Shown: positions 15,376 through 21,313 of the stretch, piece after piece
How positions within the stretch are numbered: the first letter of the stretch is position 1
Layout of the letters: each line of letters starts with the position of its first letter
Source: VYFG01 sp964403545
GTDB lineage: Bacteria > Pseudomonadota > Gammaproteobacteria > Arenicellales > Poriferihabitantaceae
NCBI GenBank assembly: GCA_964403545.1
Contig: CAYOGN010000158.1
Location: forward strand, 1-21,313
Reading direction: 5' to 3'
Length of the DNA stretch: 21,313 bases
The notes under the pieces: model-generated
The model's database searches: none
What the model saw: only the letters and a program-made list of their open reading frames with translations
What the model was told of the DNA's origin: nothing
Program-made: the position numbers and the translations under genes

Positions 15376-16185
15376 ATGCTAACGGATGTAATCGACAGCC
15401 TGGCGCTGGTGTGGTCTGAAATAGATGAAATGCCTTCGGTCGCAAGAGAGCAAATTCATCTATGGGCACTGGATCTTTCAGCTCTCGATTTTGCAGCCAA
15501 CAAGAATCTTCTCCAGCAAGCTGAATACGCCAGGGCCCGGCGCATAATTGACCGGCAGAAAAGACAACTGTACCTGGGTGGACGAATAGGTCTCAGAGTC
15601 CTGTTGTCGCGCTACACCGGCATCGAAAACATAGACCTGCGATTTGGCTATGGTGAACGGGGTAAACCCGCGCTGCTAAACAAAAGCGCTGACGGCGAGA
15701 TAACTTTTAACTACACCTTGTCTGGAGACAAAGTGTTGTATGCAGTCTCCAGGGATAGACAGGTTGGGGTGGATATGGAAGTATTACCCCGTCAGATCAA
15801 TGCTGAAATGATGGCTGAGCGCAAGCTGACCCCCTGTGAGCAGCGTGCGTGGAAAAGGTTGCCAGCAGCGTTACACAATGACAGTATGCTGTGTTGCTGG
15901 ACGCGGAAAGAAGCTTATGGCAAAGCCATCGGGGTGGGGATACGTTATCGACTCAATGAGGTGAATCTTTTCCACGGACTCGATAACTGTCGTTGGCAGA
16001 CCCGTCTGGCTGGTTTGTTCACTGAATCTGCAGATGACGCTGTCGCATCAGCTGCGATGCCCCAATGGCTGGAAGGGGTACAACTTCAATTACCTTTTGC
16101 GGCGCTGGCATCGTTAACCTATGAAATCGAGCGCCCGGATAGCAACCGCCCATCGGTGCTGTCGGCACGGCTGCAAATTGACTGA
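15376..16185 (+). CDS. 4'-phosphopantetheinyl transferase, Sfp/Gsp superfamily
   Basis: The enzyme moves the phosphopantetheine arm of CoA onto a serine of acyl, peptidyl or aryl carrier proteins. The product is 269 residues, the two-domain Sfp size. Numbered from this start, VGVDME (130-135) holds the Mg ligands Asp133 and Glu135. WTRKEAYGKAIG (175-186) carries the WxxKEAxxK signature with Lys178, Glu179 and Lys183. The upstream CoA-binding motif, usually FNxSHS, reads FNYTLS (111-116), so the His is Leu115. Start choice: GGTGAT (15367-15372) matches the 3' part of the anti-Shine-Dalgarno complement just before this ATG; an in-frame ATG at 15361 would add five residues and lacks such a site. 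No polyketide or peptide synthetase gene is in view, so the partner carrier protein is unknown. Confidence 0.87.
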   Translation: MLTDVIDSLALVWSEIDEMPSVAREQIHLWALDLSALDFAANKNLLQQAEYARARRIIDRQKRQLYLGGRIGLRVLLSRYTGIENIDLRFGYGERGKPALLNKSADGEITFNYTLSGDKVLYAVSRDRQVGVDMEVLPRQINAEMMAERKLTPCEQRAWKRLPAALHNDSMLCCWTRKEAYGKAIGVGIRYRLNEVNLFHGLDNCRWQTRLAGLFTESADDAVASAAMPQWLEGVQLQLPFAALASLTYEIERPDSNRPSVLSARLQID

Positions 16186-16204
16186 CCAAATAGCGAGTAC
16201 AAAC

Positions 16205-17317
16205 ATGAAATTTGTCGACCTGAATGCCCAGTTTCGCACCATTGAAACCGAAATACGCACTGCCATCGACCGGGTGCTGGAACACGGACAGTTTATTATG
16301 GGTCCTGAAGTAGGGGCATTTGAACAGCAATTGGCAGAGTACTGTGGTGTTGACCATGTCATCAGCACTGCCAGCGGTACCGATGCTTTGCTGATGTCAT
16401 TAATGAGCTACGGAATTGGTCCCGGCGATGCGGTGATTGCGCCACCGTTTACATTTGTCGCAACCGCAGAAGTGATCCAGTTGCTCGGTGCCACTACAGT
16501 TTTTGTGGATGTTGACGAAAATACCTTTAACATCGATATTGATCAACTTGAGCAAACCGTAAAACGGATCAGGAAACAGGGGAAAATGCGACTCAAGGGC
16601 ATTATTCCGGTTGACCTGTTCGGTTTGTCTGCGGACTACCCATCGATTTGCCGCATTGCCAGCGAGCACAATCTTTTTGTACTGGCAGACTCTGCACAAA
16701 GTTTTGGTGGCGCCTACAACAACCAGAAATCTTGTTCTTTTGGTGATCTCGCTGCAACCAGCTTTTTTCCGGCAAAACCCCTTGGGTGCTATGGTGATGG
16801 TGGTGCGGTCTTTACGAATGATGGCGATCGCGCAGAGATCCTTCGATCAATCCGTTTTCACGGAAAGGGTGCGACTCAGTATGATAATGTCAGAACTGGC
16901 ATTACCGGTCGACTGGATACCCTCCAGGCAGCAATTCTGATATGCAAACTGAAGATTCTGGATCAGGAAATTGCTGCTCGGCAGAAAATTGCAGACCGCT
17001 ATACCGTAGCCCTCGCAGATTACGTAAAGACCCCCGAAATTCCTCCAGATTGTCAATCTGCCTGGGCACAATACACCCTGCGCTCGGAAAAGCGGGATCA
17101 GGTTCGTCTCCATCTGGATCAGCAGCAAATTCCCAGTGCCGTTTATTATCCTCGCCCGTTGCACCTGCAGCCCGCATTCAGTGATGCCGATGGTGCCGGA
17201 GTCAGCATGCCAGTTTCCGAAATGTTGTCCAGGGAGGTGTTCAGCCTTCCGATGCATCCTTATCTTTCCGAAGAGGAGCAAGATAAAATTATCCATTCGG
17301 TGCAGCAGGCACTTTAA
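16205..17317 (+). CDS. DegT/DnrJ/EryC1/StrS family sugar aminotransferase, WbpE-like
   Basis: PLP-dependent sugar aminotransferase of 370 residues. It is very similar in motif order to WbpE/WlbC, which add the 3-amino group to UDP-2-acetamido-3-oxo-glucuronic acid for O-antigen synthesis. Seen: MGPEVGAFE near 32-40, SGTDAL (57-62), ADSAQSFGG (161-169, with Asp162 and Gln165 near the PLP ring), TSFFPAKPLGCYGDGG (185-200) with internal aldimine Lys191, RLDTLQAAIL, and C-terminal YPRPLHLQP and SLPMHPYLS. ATG at 16205 matches family N-termini (KFVDLNAQF); a frame-open ATG at 16121 would add 28 unconserved residues overlapping the upstream gene. The dehydrogenase, acetyltransferase and epimerase partners of the Wbp pathway are not in the window, so the exact sugar is open. 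Confidence 0.92.
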   Translation: MKFVDLNAQFRTIETEIRTAIDRVLEHGQFIMGPEVGAFEQQLAEYCGVDHVISTASGTDALLMSLMSYGIGPGDAVIAPPFTFVATAEVIQLLGATTVFVDVDENTFNIDIDQLEQTVKRIRKQGKMRLKGIIPVDLFGLSADYPSICRIASEHNLFVLADSAQSFGGAYNNQKSCSFGDLAATSFFPAKPLGCYGDGGAVFTNDGDRAEILRSIRFHGKGATQYDNVRTGITGRLDTLQAAILICKLKILDQEIAARQKIADRYTVALADYVKTPEIPPDCQSAWAQYTLRSEKRDQVRLHLDQQQIPSAVYYPRPLHLQPAFSDADGAGVSMPVSEMLSREVFSLPMHPYLSEEEQDKIIHSVQQAL

Positions 17318-17319
17318 TT

Positions 17320-17352
17320 CCACCGCTGGTCGATTTTACCCCGGCCAGGTGG
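17320..17352. other. Bulged hairpin between aminotransferase and membrane protein genes
   Basis: CCACC (17320-17324) pairs with GGTGG (17348-17352) and TGG (17327-17329) with CCA (17345-17347), leaving a 2-base bulge and a 15-base loop. No T-run follows, so it does not look like an intrinsic terminator. It may slow RNA decay or do nothing. Confidence 0.25.
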
Positions 17353-17403
17353 TTCGCCGAATCCATCACTCGCTAATTCTGCAATAAATCACAGATCGGA
17401 ATA

Positions 17404-19356
17404 ATGTATCCGCTATTGCACATTTTTCTTGTTCTTGTACCTGGTTTTCTGATCACTACCCTGATCGGGATCAGGCATCAGCAATTGCTGTTTAGTGTCA
17501 GCTTTTCGTTTGCCAGCCTGATCATGCTGGTCTCATTGGCACGAAGTTATAGCTGGACCCCTGAGTGGCTCGCTATCAGCTACCTGACATTAGCCCTGGG
17601 GCTACTCGGATTGCTGCTGTTTCGACGCTCTCGGCTGGTATTACAACTGAAGGCAATTCAGCAGGCCTGGTCAGATAAAAGCTGGGTCATGGGGTTGCTG
17701 TTGGTAGTGGCAGTTTTTCTCGGTTGGTACCTGACCACGGGCCCATATGTCGAAGTCCCTGCTGATGTATACCGGCATCTGGAATTCGTTAAATACCAAT
17801 ACGGATTTATTGACCGGGGCAACTTTGGCCCGCCCCTTACACTGTGGCAACTGGCTTCCCAGTATGGCGGATTCTGGTACGTTTTACTATCAACCGCTGT
17901 GTTTGTATCCGCGCAAGATGTGATCGATATACTTTTTCCCGCGATGTTAATCAACGGTCTGCTTTTTGTGTCAGCGGTTTATGTATTCAGTGATAGGCTA
18001 TACCAGGTGTTACCGTTGTCACCCCTCCAGGCTCGGGCTGCGGCCGTGCTCACCTGCTTTTTTGTGACATTGCAAATGGGGGTCTCCGTATTCTCATACG
18101 TTCGATACTATAGTCTGGCACCATCGATACTGAACTTTATAGTTTTTTTTGCTGCTCTGGTTTGCCTGATGAATTTGTTGGGTCAGGATGGTGGCAACAA
18201 TGAGGGCAATTCAGCAAGTGTCGATCCCGGTCCTGGCAACCGCCTGAAAAATGGACTGCTGTTACTTTTACTGTTCACAATTGCCCTCGTAATGCATAAC
18301 CAGGAAGGCTTGTTTATCGTCGTAATGGTGGCGACTACACTGATCTGGTTACTGTTCGAACGTGTTCTGTTTATAACCGGGGCGGGGGTGAAACGTTATC
18401 TGGCGGGGCTGGGTCTGACTATCACCATCATGATGATGGCATTTGGCGCGCTTGCTGTCATCTTTGGCAAAGCGGCAATACCTGCATCCACTACGGGAAG
18501 GGTGGTTGCCCTACCTGTTTCTCTGCCGGGGTTTGGTTCGCTGCATATTCTCAATCCGTATTTTCAATTTGCCGAGGTGGTAACGGTTTGGGGCGGGCTG
18601 GTTACTGTTACATTTGTAATCTGGTTCCGGTTTTTCCGCCACCAGCCAATACTGGTAGCCGGTATGCTATCGCCGTTTTTAACCGTATTCAATCCGGTGT
18701 TTGTCGATCTGTACCTGCGGATAGAGGGTGATTTTTCCCTTTGGCGATTGTGTTTTTTGATTCCCCTGTATGCGGTGGCAGCACTGGTGATTGTCCACGC
18801 GGTACAGCAATGGCAGCGATACAAACCGAGGTTAAAGCTCGCGGTGGGATTCATAATTGTTGCACTCCTGGTTATACCGTTGCCAATATCCCGGTTCGAA
18901 GCAATCAATAAATACCAGCGACTCACCAACCTTCCGGTGCGACCTGACAGTAGCTATGTTCTATGGCAGGATTTGCTGAAACAATTAAATGGGATGGACA
19001 AAAACCAGAACATTCTCACTGATCCTGTAACAGGATATGTGATCAACGCAATGACTTCGCACCAGACATTCCGCTATAAATTCTTTGCCTCTGAGGTATA
19101 CCATCAATATTCATTTGTTTTTGACAGTTATGAAAATTTCCCACTCTCGCGTTATCGCAACTGGCTTCTGGTGGTGAATCAACGCGATGGTACCAGTAGT
19201 CATAATGGTCGCATATCTGGTCATTGGCCTGAAGATATTATGCAAGTTTCGAAATATTATCCGCTATCTCTGGTGCAGCATTTACAGCAATATCCCGATC
19301 GATTTGAAACGGTTTGGCAGGCAAATGAAATATCGGTCTATCGAATCATTCGTTGA
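17404..19356 (+). CDS. Large polytopic membrane protein, candidate GT-C-type glycosyltransferase
   Basis: I do not recognise the exact family. The 650-residue product has roughly 13-15 hydrophobic segments (about 4-22, 26-46, 55-73, 92-112, 155-170, 173-196, 210-232, 239-258, then pairs up to about residue 500). A soluble C-terminal part of about 150 residues follows. The first large loop (about 112-154) carries conserved-looking charged and aromatic residues (EVPADVYRHLEF), and another pair lies at HNQEG and RIEGDFSLWR. This layout resembles GT-C fold enzymes, which move sugars from polyprenyl-phosphate donors on the outer face of the inner membrane and use acidic residues in the first loop. 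The sugar-aminotransferase gene directly upstream fits that reading. A short GGA lies eight bases before the ATG. Function is inference; a polymerase or other envelope protein is possible. Confidence 0.75.
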   Translation: MYPLLHIFLVLVPGFLITTLIGIRHQQLLFSVSFSFASLIMLVSLARSYSWTPEWLAISYLTLALGLLGLLLFRRSRLVLQLKAIQQAWSDKSWVMGLLLVVAVFLGWYLTTGPYVEVPADVYRHLEFVKYQYGFIDRGNFGPPLTLWQLASQYGGFWYVLLSTAVFVSAQDVIDILFPAMLINGLLFVSAVYVFSDRLYQVLPLSPLQARAAAVLTCFFVTLQMGVSVFSYVRYYSLAPSILNFIVFFAALVCLMNLLGQDGGNNEGNSASVDPGPGNRLKNGLLLLLLFTIALVMHNQEGLFIVVMVATTLIWLLFERVLFITGAGVKRYLAGLGLTITIMMMAFGALAVIFGKAAIPASTTGRVVALPVSLPGFGSLHILNPYFQFAEVVTVWGGLVTVTFVIWFRFFRHQPILVAGMLSPFLTVFNPVFVDLYLRIEGDFSLWRLCFLIPLYAVAALVIVHAVQQWQRYKPRLKLAVGFIIVALLVIPLPISRFEAINKYQRLTNLPVRPDSSYVLWQDLLKQLNGMDKNQNILTDPVTGYVINAMTSHQTFRYKFFASEVYHQYSFVFDSYENFPLSRYRNWLLVVNQRDGTSSHNGRISGHWPEDIMQVSKYYPLSLVQHLQQYPDRFETVWQANEISVYRIIR

Positions 19357-19394
19357 ACCCGTCAATCACAATGTGTTGGATCACTATTTAAAGC

Positions 19395-20153
19395 GTGCCT
19401 GAATTTGTCTACCTTCCCGAAGGAATAAGTATTACCACAGCCTGGGTGATGGTCATTGCCACCGGACTTACCTCTTGTCTTGGCGGAATGTTTGGTGCCG
19501 GAGGCGGCACCATACTGCTTGGATTGCTGGCCGTACTGATTCCGCCGATGGCACTGGTTCCGGTCCATGGGGTGGTTCAGCTGGGCGCCACCGGGTTTCG
19601 CTCCCTGCTGCTACTGAAGCACATCCAGCTGTCGATGCTGGCACCCTTTATTCTCGGCACCTCAATCGGCTCGGCATTAAGCGGATTAATGTTCGTCCAG
19701 CTTCCTTCCTGGTTAATTCAATATGCCATTGCCGGATTTATCCTCTGGTCCATTAGCGGAATCGTACCAACAGTCGGGCGCAATGGTATTGTTGCCGCGG
19801 GTATTTTTTCCGGGTTTCTCACCATGTTGTTCGGCGCTACCGGTACTTTCGTCAGCGCATTTATCAAAACCATGAGACTCCCCGCGCTTAATCACCTGGC
19901 TACACAATCGGCAATGATGGCGTTGCAACATTCACTGAAACTGTTGATGTTCGGTGTTTTGGGGTTTGCATTTCTGCCCTATGCATTTTTGCTTTCCATG
20001 ATGCTGATTAGCGGTATGATTGGTACCAGCATCGGAAGGCACTTGCTAAGACGCATTGACGAGGATTTATTCAGGCGAATATTGAATGTTATTCTGGGAC
20101 TACTGGCACTACGACTAATCTGGCTGGCCACAGAAGAATTTGCCAACATTTGA
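19395..20153 (+). CDS. TauE/SafE family sulfite/organosulfonate exporter-like membrane protein
   Basis: The product has 252 residues with about eight membrane segments, the size and layout of the TauE/SafE (DUF81) family, whose characterised members export sulfite, sulfoacetate or related anions. The family's duplicated glycine-rich pattern is visible: GGMFGAGGGTILLGLLAVLIP near residues 30-50, followed by VHGVVQLGATGFRSLLLLKH; and SGFLTMLFGATGTFVSAFI in the second half. The start is a GTG at 19395 with only a weak AAAG before it; the first in-frame ATG would cut off the start of the first helix. The substrate cannot be inferred, since no sulfur gene is nearby. It starts 38 bases after the upstream membrane protein. 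Confidence 0.88.
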   Translation: MPEFVYLPEGISITTAWVMVIATGLTSCLGGMFGAGGGTILLGLLAVLIPPMALVPVHGVVQLGATGFRSLLLLKHIQLSMLAPFILGTSIGSALSGLMFVQLPSWLIQYAIAGFILWSISGIVPTVGRNGIVAAGIFSGFLTMLFGATGTFVSAFIKTMRLPALNHLATQSAMMALQHSLKLLMFGVLGFAFLPYAFLLSMMLISGMIGTSIGRHLLRRIDEDLFRRILNVILGLLALRLIWLATEEFANI

Positions 20154-20162
20154 AGCTACTTT

Positions 20163-20167
20163 AGGAG
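20163..20167 (+). promoter_or_regulatory. Strong ribosome binding site of the RDD gene
   Basis: AGGAG seven bases before the ATG at 20175, the most canonical Shine-Dalgarno in this part of the window. It fixes the start of the RDD protein. Confidence 0.75.
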
Positions 20168-20174
20168 AACACCC

Positions 20175-20630
20175 ATGATTGAGCACGAATACGCAGGGTT
20201 CTGGATTAGAACCGGGGCGGCGGTTATAGATTCAATATTGGTGGTTATAATAGTTTCTCCAATACTTACCGCTATATACGGCACAGATTACTGGTTAAGC
20301 GTGCCTGTTACCCAGGGGTTTGGGGGCAATCTGATAGAATATCTGCTGCCCGCAATTGCGATTGTCGCATTCTGGATTTACAGATCCGCCACCCCCGGGA
20401 AAATGATAAACAATCTCGCCATCGTAGATGCAAAAACCGGGGGAAAGCCTTCCACGGGTCAATTTATCGGTCGCTATCTTGGCTATTATGTTTCAGTGAT
20501 TCCGCTATTTCTCGGGATTATATGGGTGGCTATTGATAAACGGAAACAAGGTTGGCACGACAAGCTTGCTGGTACAGTGGTGGTACGAACCAATAGAAAA
20601 AAACCCGTTCCGGACACCGCTGCTGGATGA
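20175..20630 (+). CDS. RDD family membrane protein
   Basis: The product has 151 residues with three hydrophobic segments (about 15-36, 50-68 and 100-120). The RDD hallmark residues are present: Arg12 and Asp19 in FWIRTGAAVIDSILV, the TPGKM motif, IVDAKTGG, FIGRYLGYY and the closing KRKQGWHDKLAGTVVV. The family is widespread and poorly characterised; some members have been linked to ion transport, but the sequence gives no specific role. It follows the TauE/SafE gene by 21 bases and has a strong ribosome site. In the 139 bases downstream I see no convincing terminator, only short AT-rich inverted repeats. Confidence 0.92.
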   Translation: MIEHEYAGFWIRTGAAVIDSILVVIIVSPILTAIYGTDYWLSVPVTQGFGGNLIEYLLPAIAIVAFWIYRSATPGKMINNLAIVDAKTGGKPSTGQFIGRYLGYYVSVIPLFLGIIWVAIDKRKQGWHDKLAGTVVVRTNRKKPVPDTAAG

Positions 20631-20769
20631 ATTCTTCGTCCCGGTTTCGAGATGCCGGTACGGGAGAAGGGGTCATCTGTCTTCACGCCAATGCCAGCGT
20701 CTCGGCCCAATGGCGCCAGCTAATAAAGCTGTTATCTGTTCATTTTGATGTTAGCCCCTGAATAAAGCG

Positions 20770-21198
20770 TTATTGATTACTGTTTCGCTGCATCCAGGCA
20801 GCATAGATTTCATCGGGCCACAATGAGGAAATCCATATAATAATTGCAAAAATATCGTCATCACTTAACTTGTCTTTCCACCCCGGCATGCTGCCGCCGA
20901 TAGAAAGAGTGCCATTCTTGATGGTATGGGCCAGACCCTGAACAGGATGGTGCCAGGCATGGGCGGTGCCATTGAGGGGCGGCGGCGGAAGCTTGCCATC
21001 TGCGTCGCGTTGTTGCCAGTTTGAAACCAACCCTTGAGCATTCTGCCCGTGGCAGACAGCACAATGTTGCTGGAACAGGGCGTTGCCGTTTTCCAGCAGC
21101 TTCTGATCGGTAATGCGCGGCGATTGCGCCAATATTGCGGTTGAAACCATAACGCACATTAAACCAATCGTGGCTAAAGACTTTTTACTCATCTGCAT
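20770..21198 (-). CDS. Secreted class I cytochrome c
   Basis: The product has 142 residues. A signal peptide (about 1-24: basic start, hydrophobic core, AILA cleavage region) directs it to the periplasm. One haem c attachment site CAVCH lies at 46-50, and the distal methionine ligand is probably Met104 in GGSMPGW. The C-terminal helix DIFAIIIWISSLWP is typical of small c-type cytochromes that shuttle electrons. Between these is a proline-rich stretch (KLPPPPLNG) seen in cbb3-FixP-like and related cytochromes. The start is ATG 21196-21198, with an AGG six bases before it; an ATG two codons later is also possible. It converges with the RDD gene. The redox partner is unknown. Confidence 0.9.
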   Translation of the reverse strand: MQMSKKSLATIGLMCVMVSTAILAQSPRITDQKLLENGNALFQQHCAVCHGQNAQGLVSNWQQRDADGKLPPPPLNGTAHAWHHPVQGLAHTIKNGTLSIGGSMPGWKDKLSDDDIFAIIIWISSLWPDEIYAAWMQRNSNQ

Positions 21199-21237
21199 AT
21201 TTGCCTGCTCTGTCAGGCGCTCTCAATGGTGTGTTTA

Positions 21238-21265
21238 TCTATAAAAGACCGGATTTCAGCAGCAA
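21238..21265 (-). promoter_or_regulatory. Weak promoter candidate of the cytochrome c gene
   Basis: On the minus strand, TTGCTG (21260-21265; 3-4 of 6) and TATAGA (21238-21243; 4 of 6) are separated by 16 bases, about 40 bases before the start codon. Moderate matches only. Confidence 0.25.
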
Positions 21266-21313
21266 ACTATCGATTCAAGTAACCAACAGGCACCGCTTCT
21301 CTACATGTCATAT

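Noticed and set aside
16847..17323. 158-codon open frame antisense to the sugar aminotransferase
   Set aside because: A shadow of a well-conserved gene, with no independent support.
20631..20769. Terminator between the RDD and cytochrome genes
   Set aside because: Only short AT-rich inverted repeats (for example AATAA/TTATT at 20761-20774) and a 5-base TCCCG/CGGGA pair, none followed by a T-run.
1..21313. Mobile elements, CRISPR arrays, tRNA or rRNA genes
   Set aside because: No transposase or integrase frame, no regularly spaced repeats and no cloverleaf or rRNA-like stretch was seen on either strand by reading; a tRNAscan or repeat search was not possible.

Overview
The window looks like chromosomal DNA of a Gram-negative gammaproteobacterium, probably free-living or marine. 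Lipid A/Kdo genes (lpxK, kdsB), a TolC-type outer-membrane channel and a periplasmic fatty-acid cis/trans isomerase (cti) show an outer membrane. The order def-fmt-rsmB-trkA-trkH is a classic gammaproteobacterial block, and its proteins read very much like the Pseudomonas/E. coli versions. I see no tRNA, rRNA, IS element, integrase, phage gene or CRISPR array. Base composition looks even throughout, so most of the window is core genome.

Layout. (1) 1-2865, plus strand: the 3' part of a corrinoid-dependent methyltransferase of the MttB family without an in-frame amber codon, then lpxK and kdsB, packed with a 2-base gap and an 8-base overlap. (2) 2866-5286, minus strand: cti, whose stop codon directly abuts that of kdsB. 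(3) 5287-5702: the only long non-coding stretch, carrying a good cti promoter, an operator-like palindrome and a possible promoter placed right at the def start. (4) 5703-11442, plus strand: def, fmt, rsmB, trkA, trkH (N-terminal formyl-Met metabolism, 16S rRNA m5C methylation, potassium uptake). (5) 11462-13473, minus strand: a divergent protein-isoaspartate-methyltransferase homologue translationally coupled to a tolC homologue. (6) 13615-20630, plus strand: ilvA, a 73-codon unknown, an Sfp-type phosphopantetheinyl transferase, a WbpE-like sugar aminotransferase, a large polytopic GT-C-like membrane protein, a TauE/SafE transporter and an RDD membrane protein. (7) 20770-21198, minus strand: a small secreted c-type cytochrome.

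How the genes fit together. Much of the content concerns the envelope: lipid A 4'-phosphorylation and CMP-Kdo supply, phospholipid remodelling by Cti, export through TolC, and potassium homeostasis by TrkAH. The least understood part is 15150-20630. There, a tiny unknown protein and a phosphopantetheinyl transferase with an altered CoA-binding motif are followed by an amino-sugar aminotransferase and a candidate lipid-linked-sugar glycosyltransferase. This may be a small surface-glycan module, but the partner enzymes that would prove it are not in the window. I found no clearly new system. The best leads are the MttB homologue beside lpxK, the coupled pcm-like/tolC pair lacking the isoaspartyl signature, and the 15150-19356 cluster.
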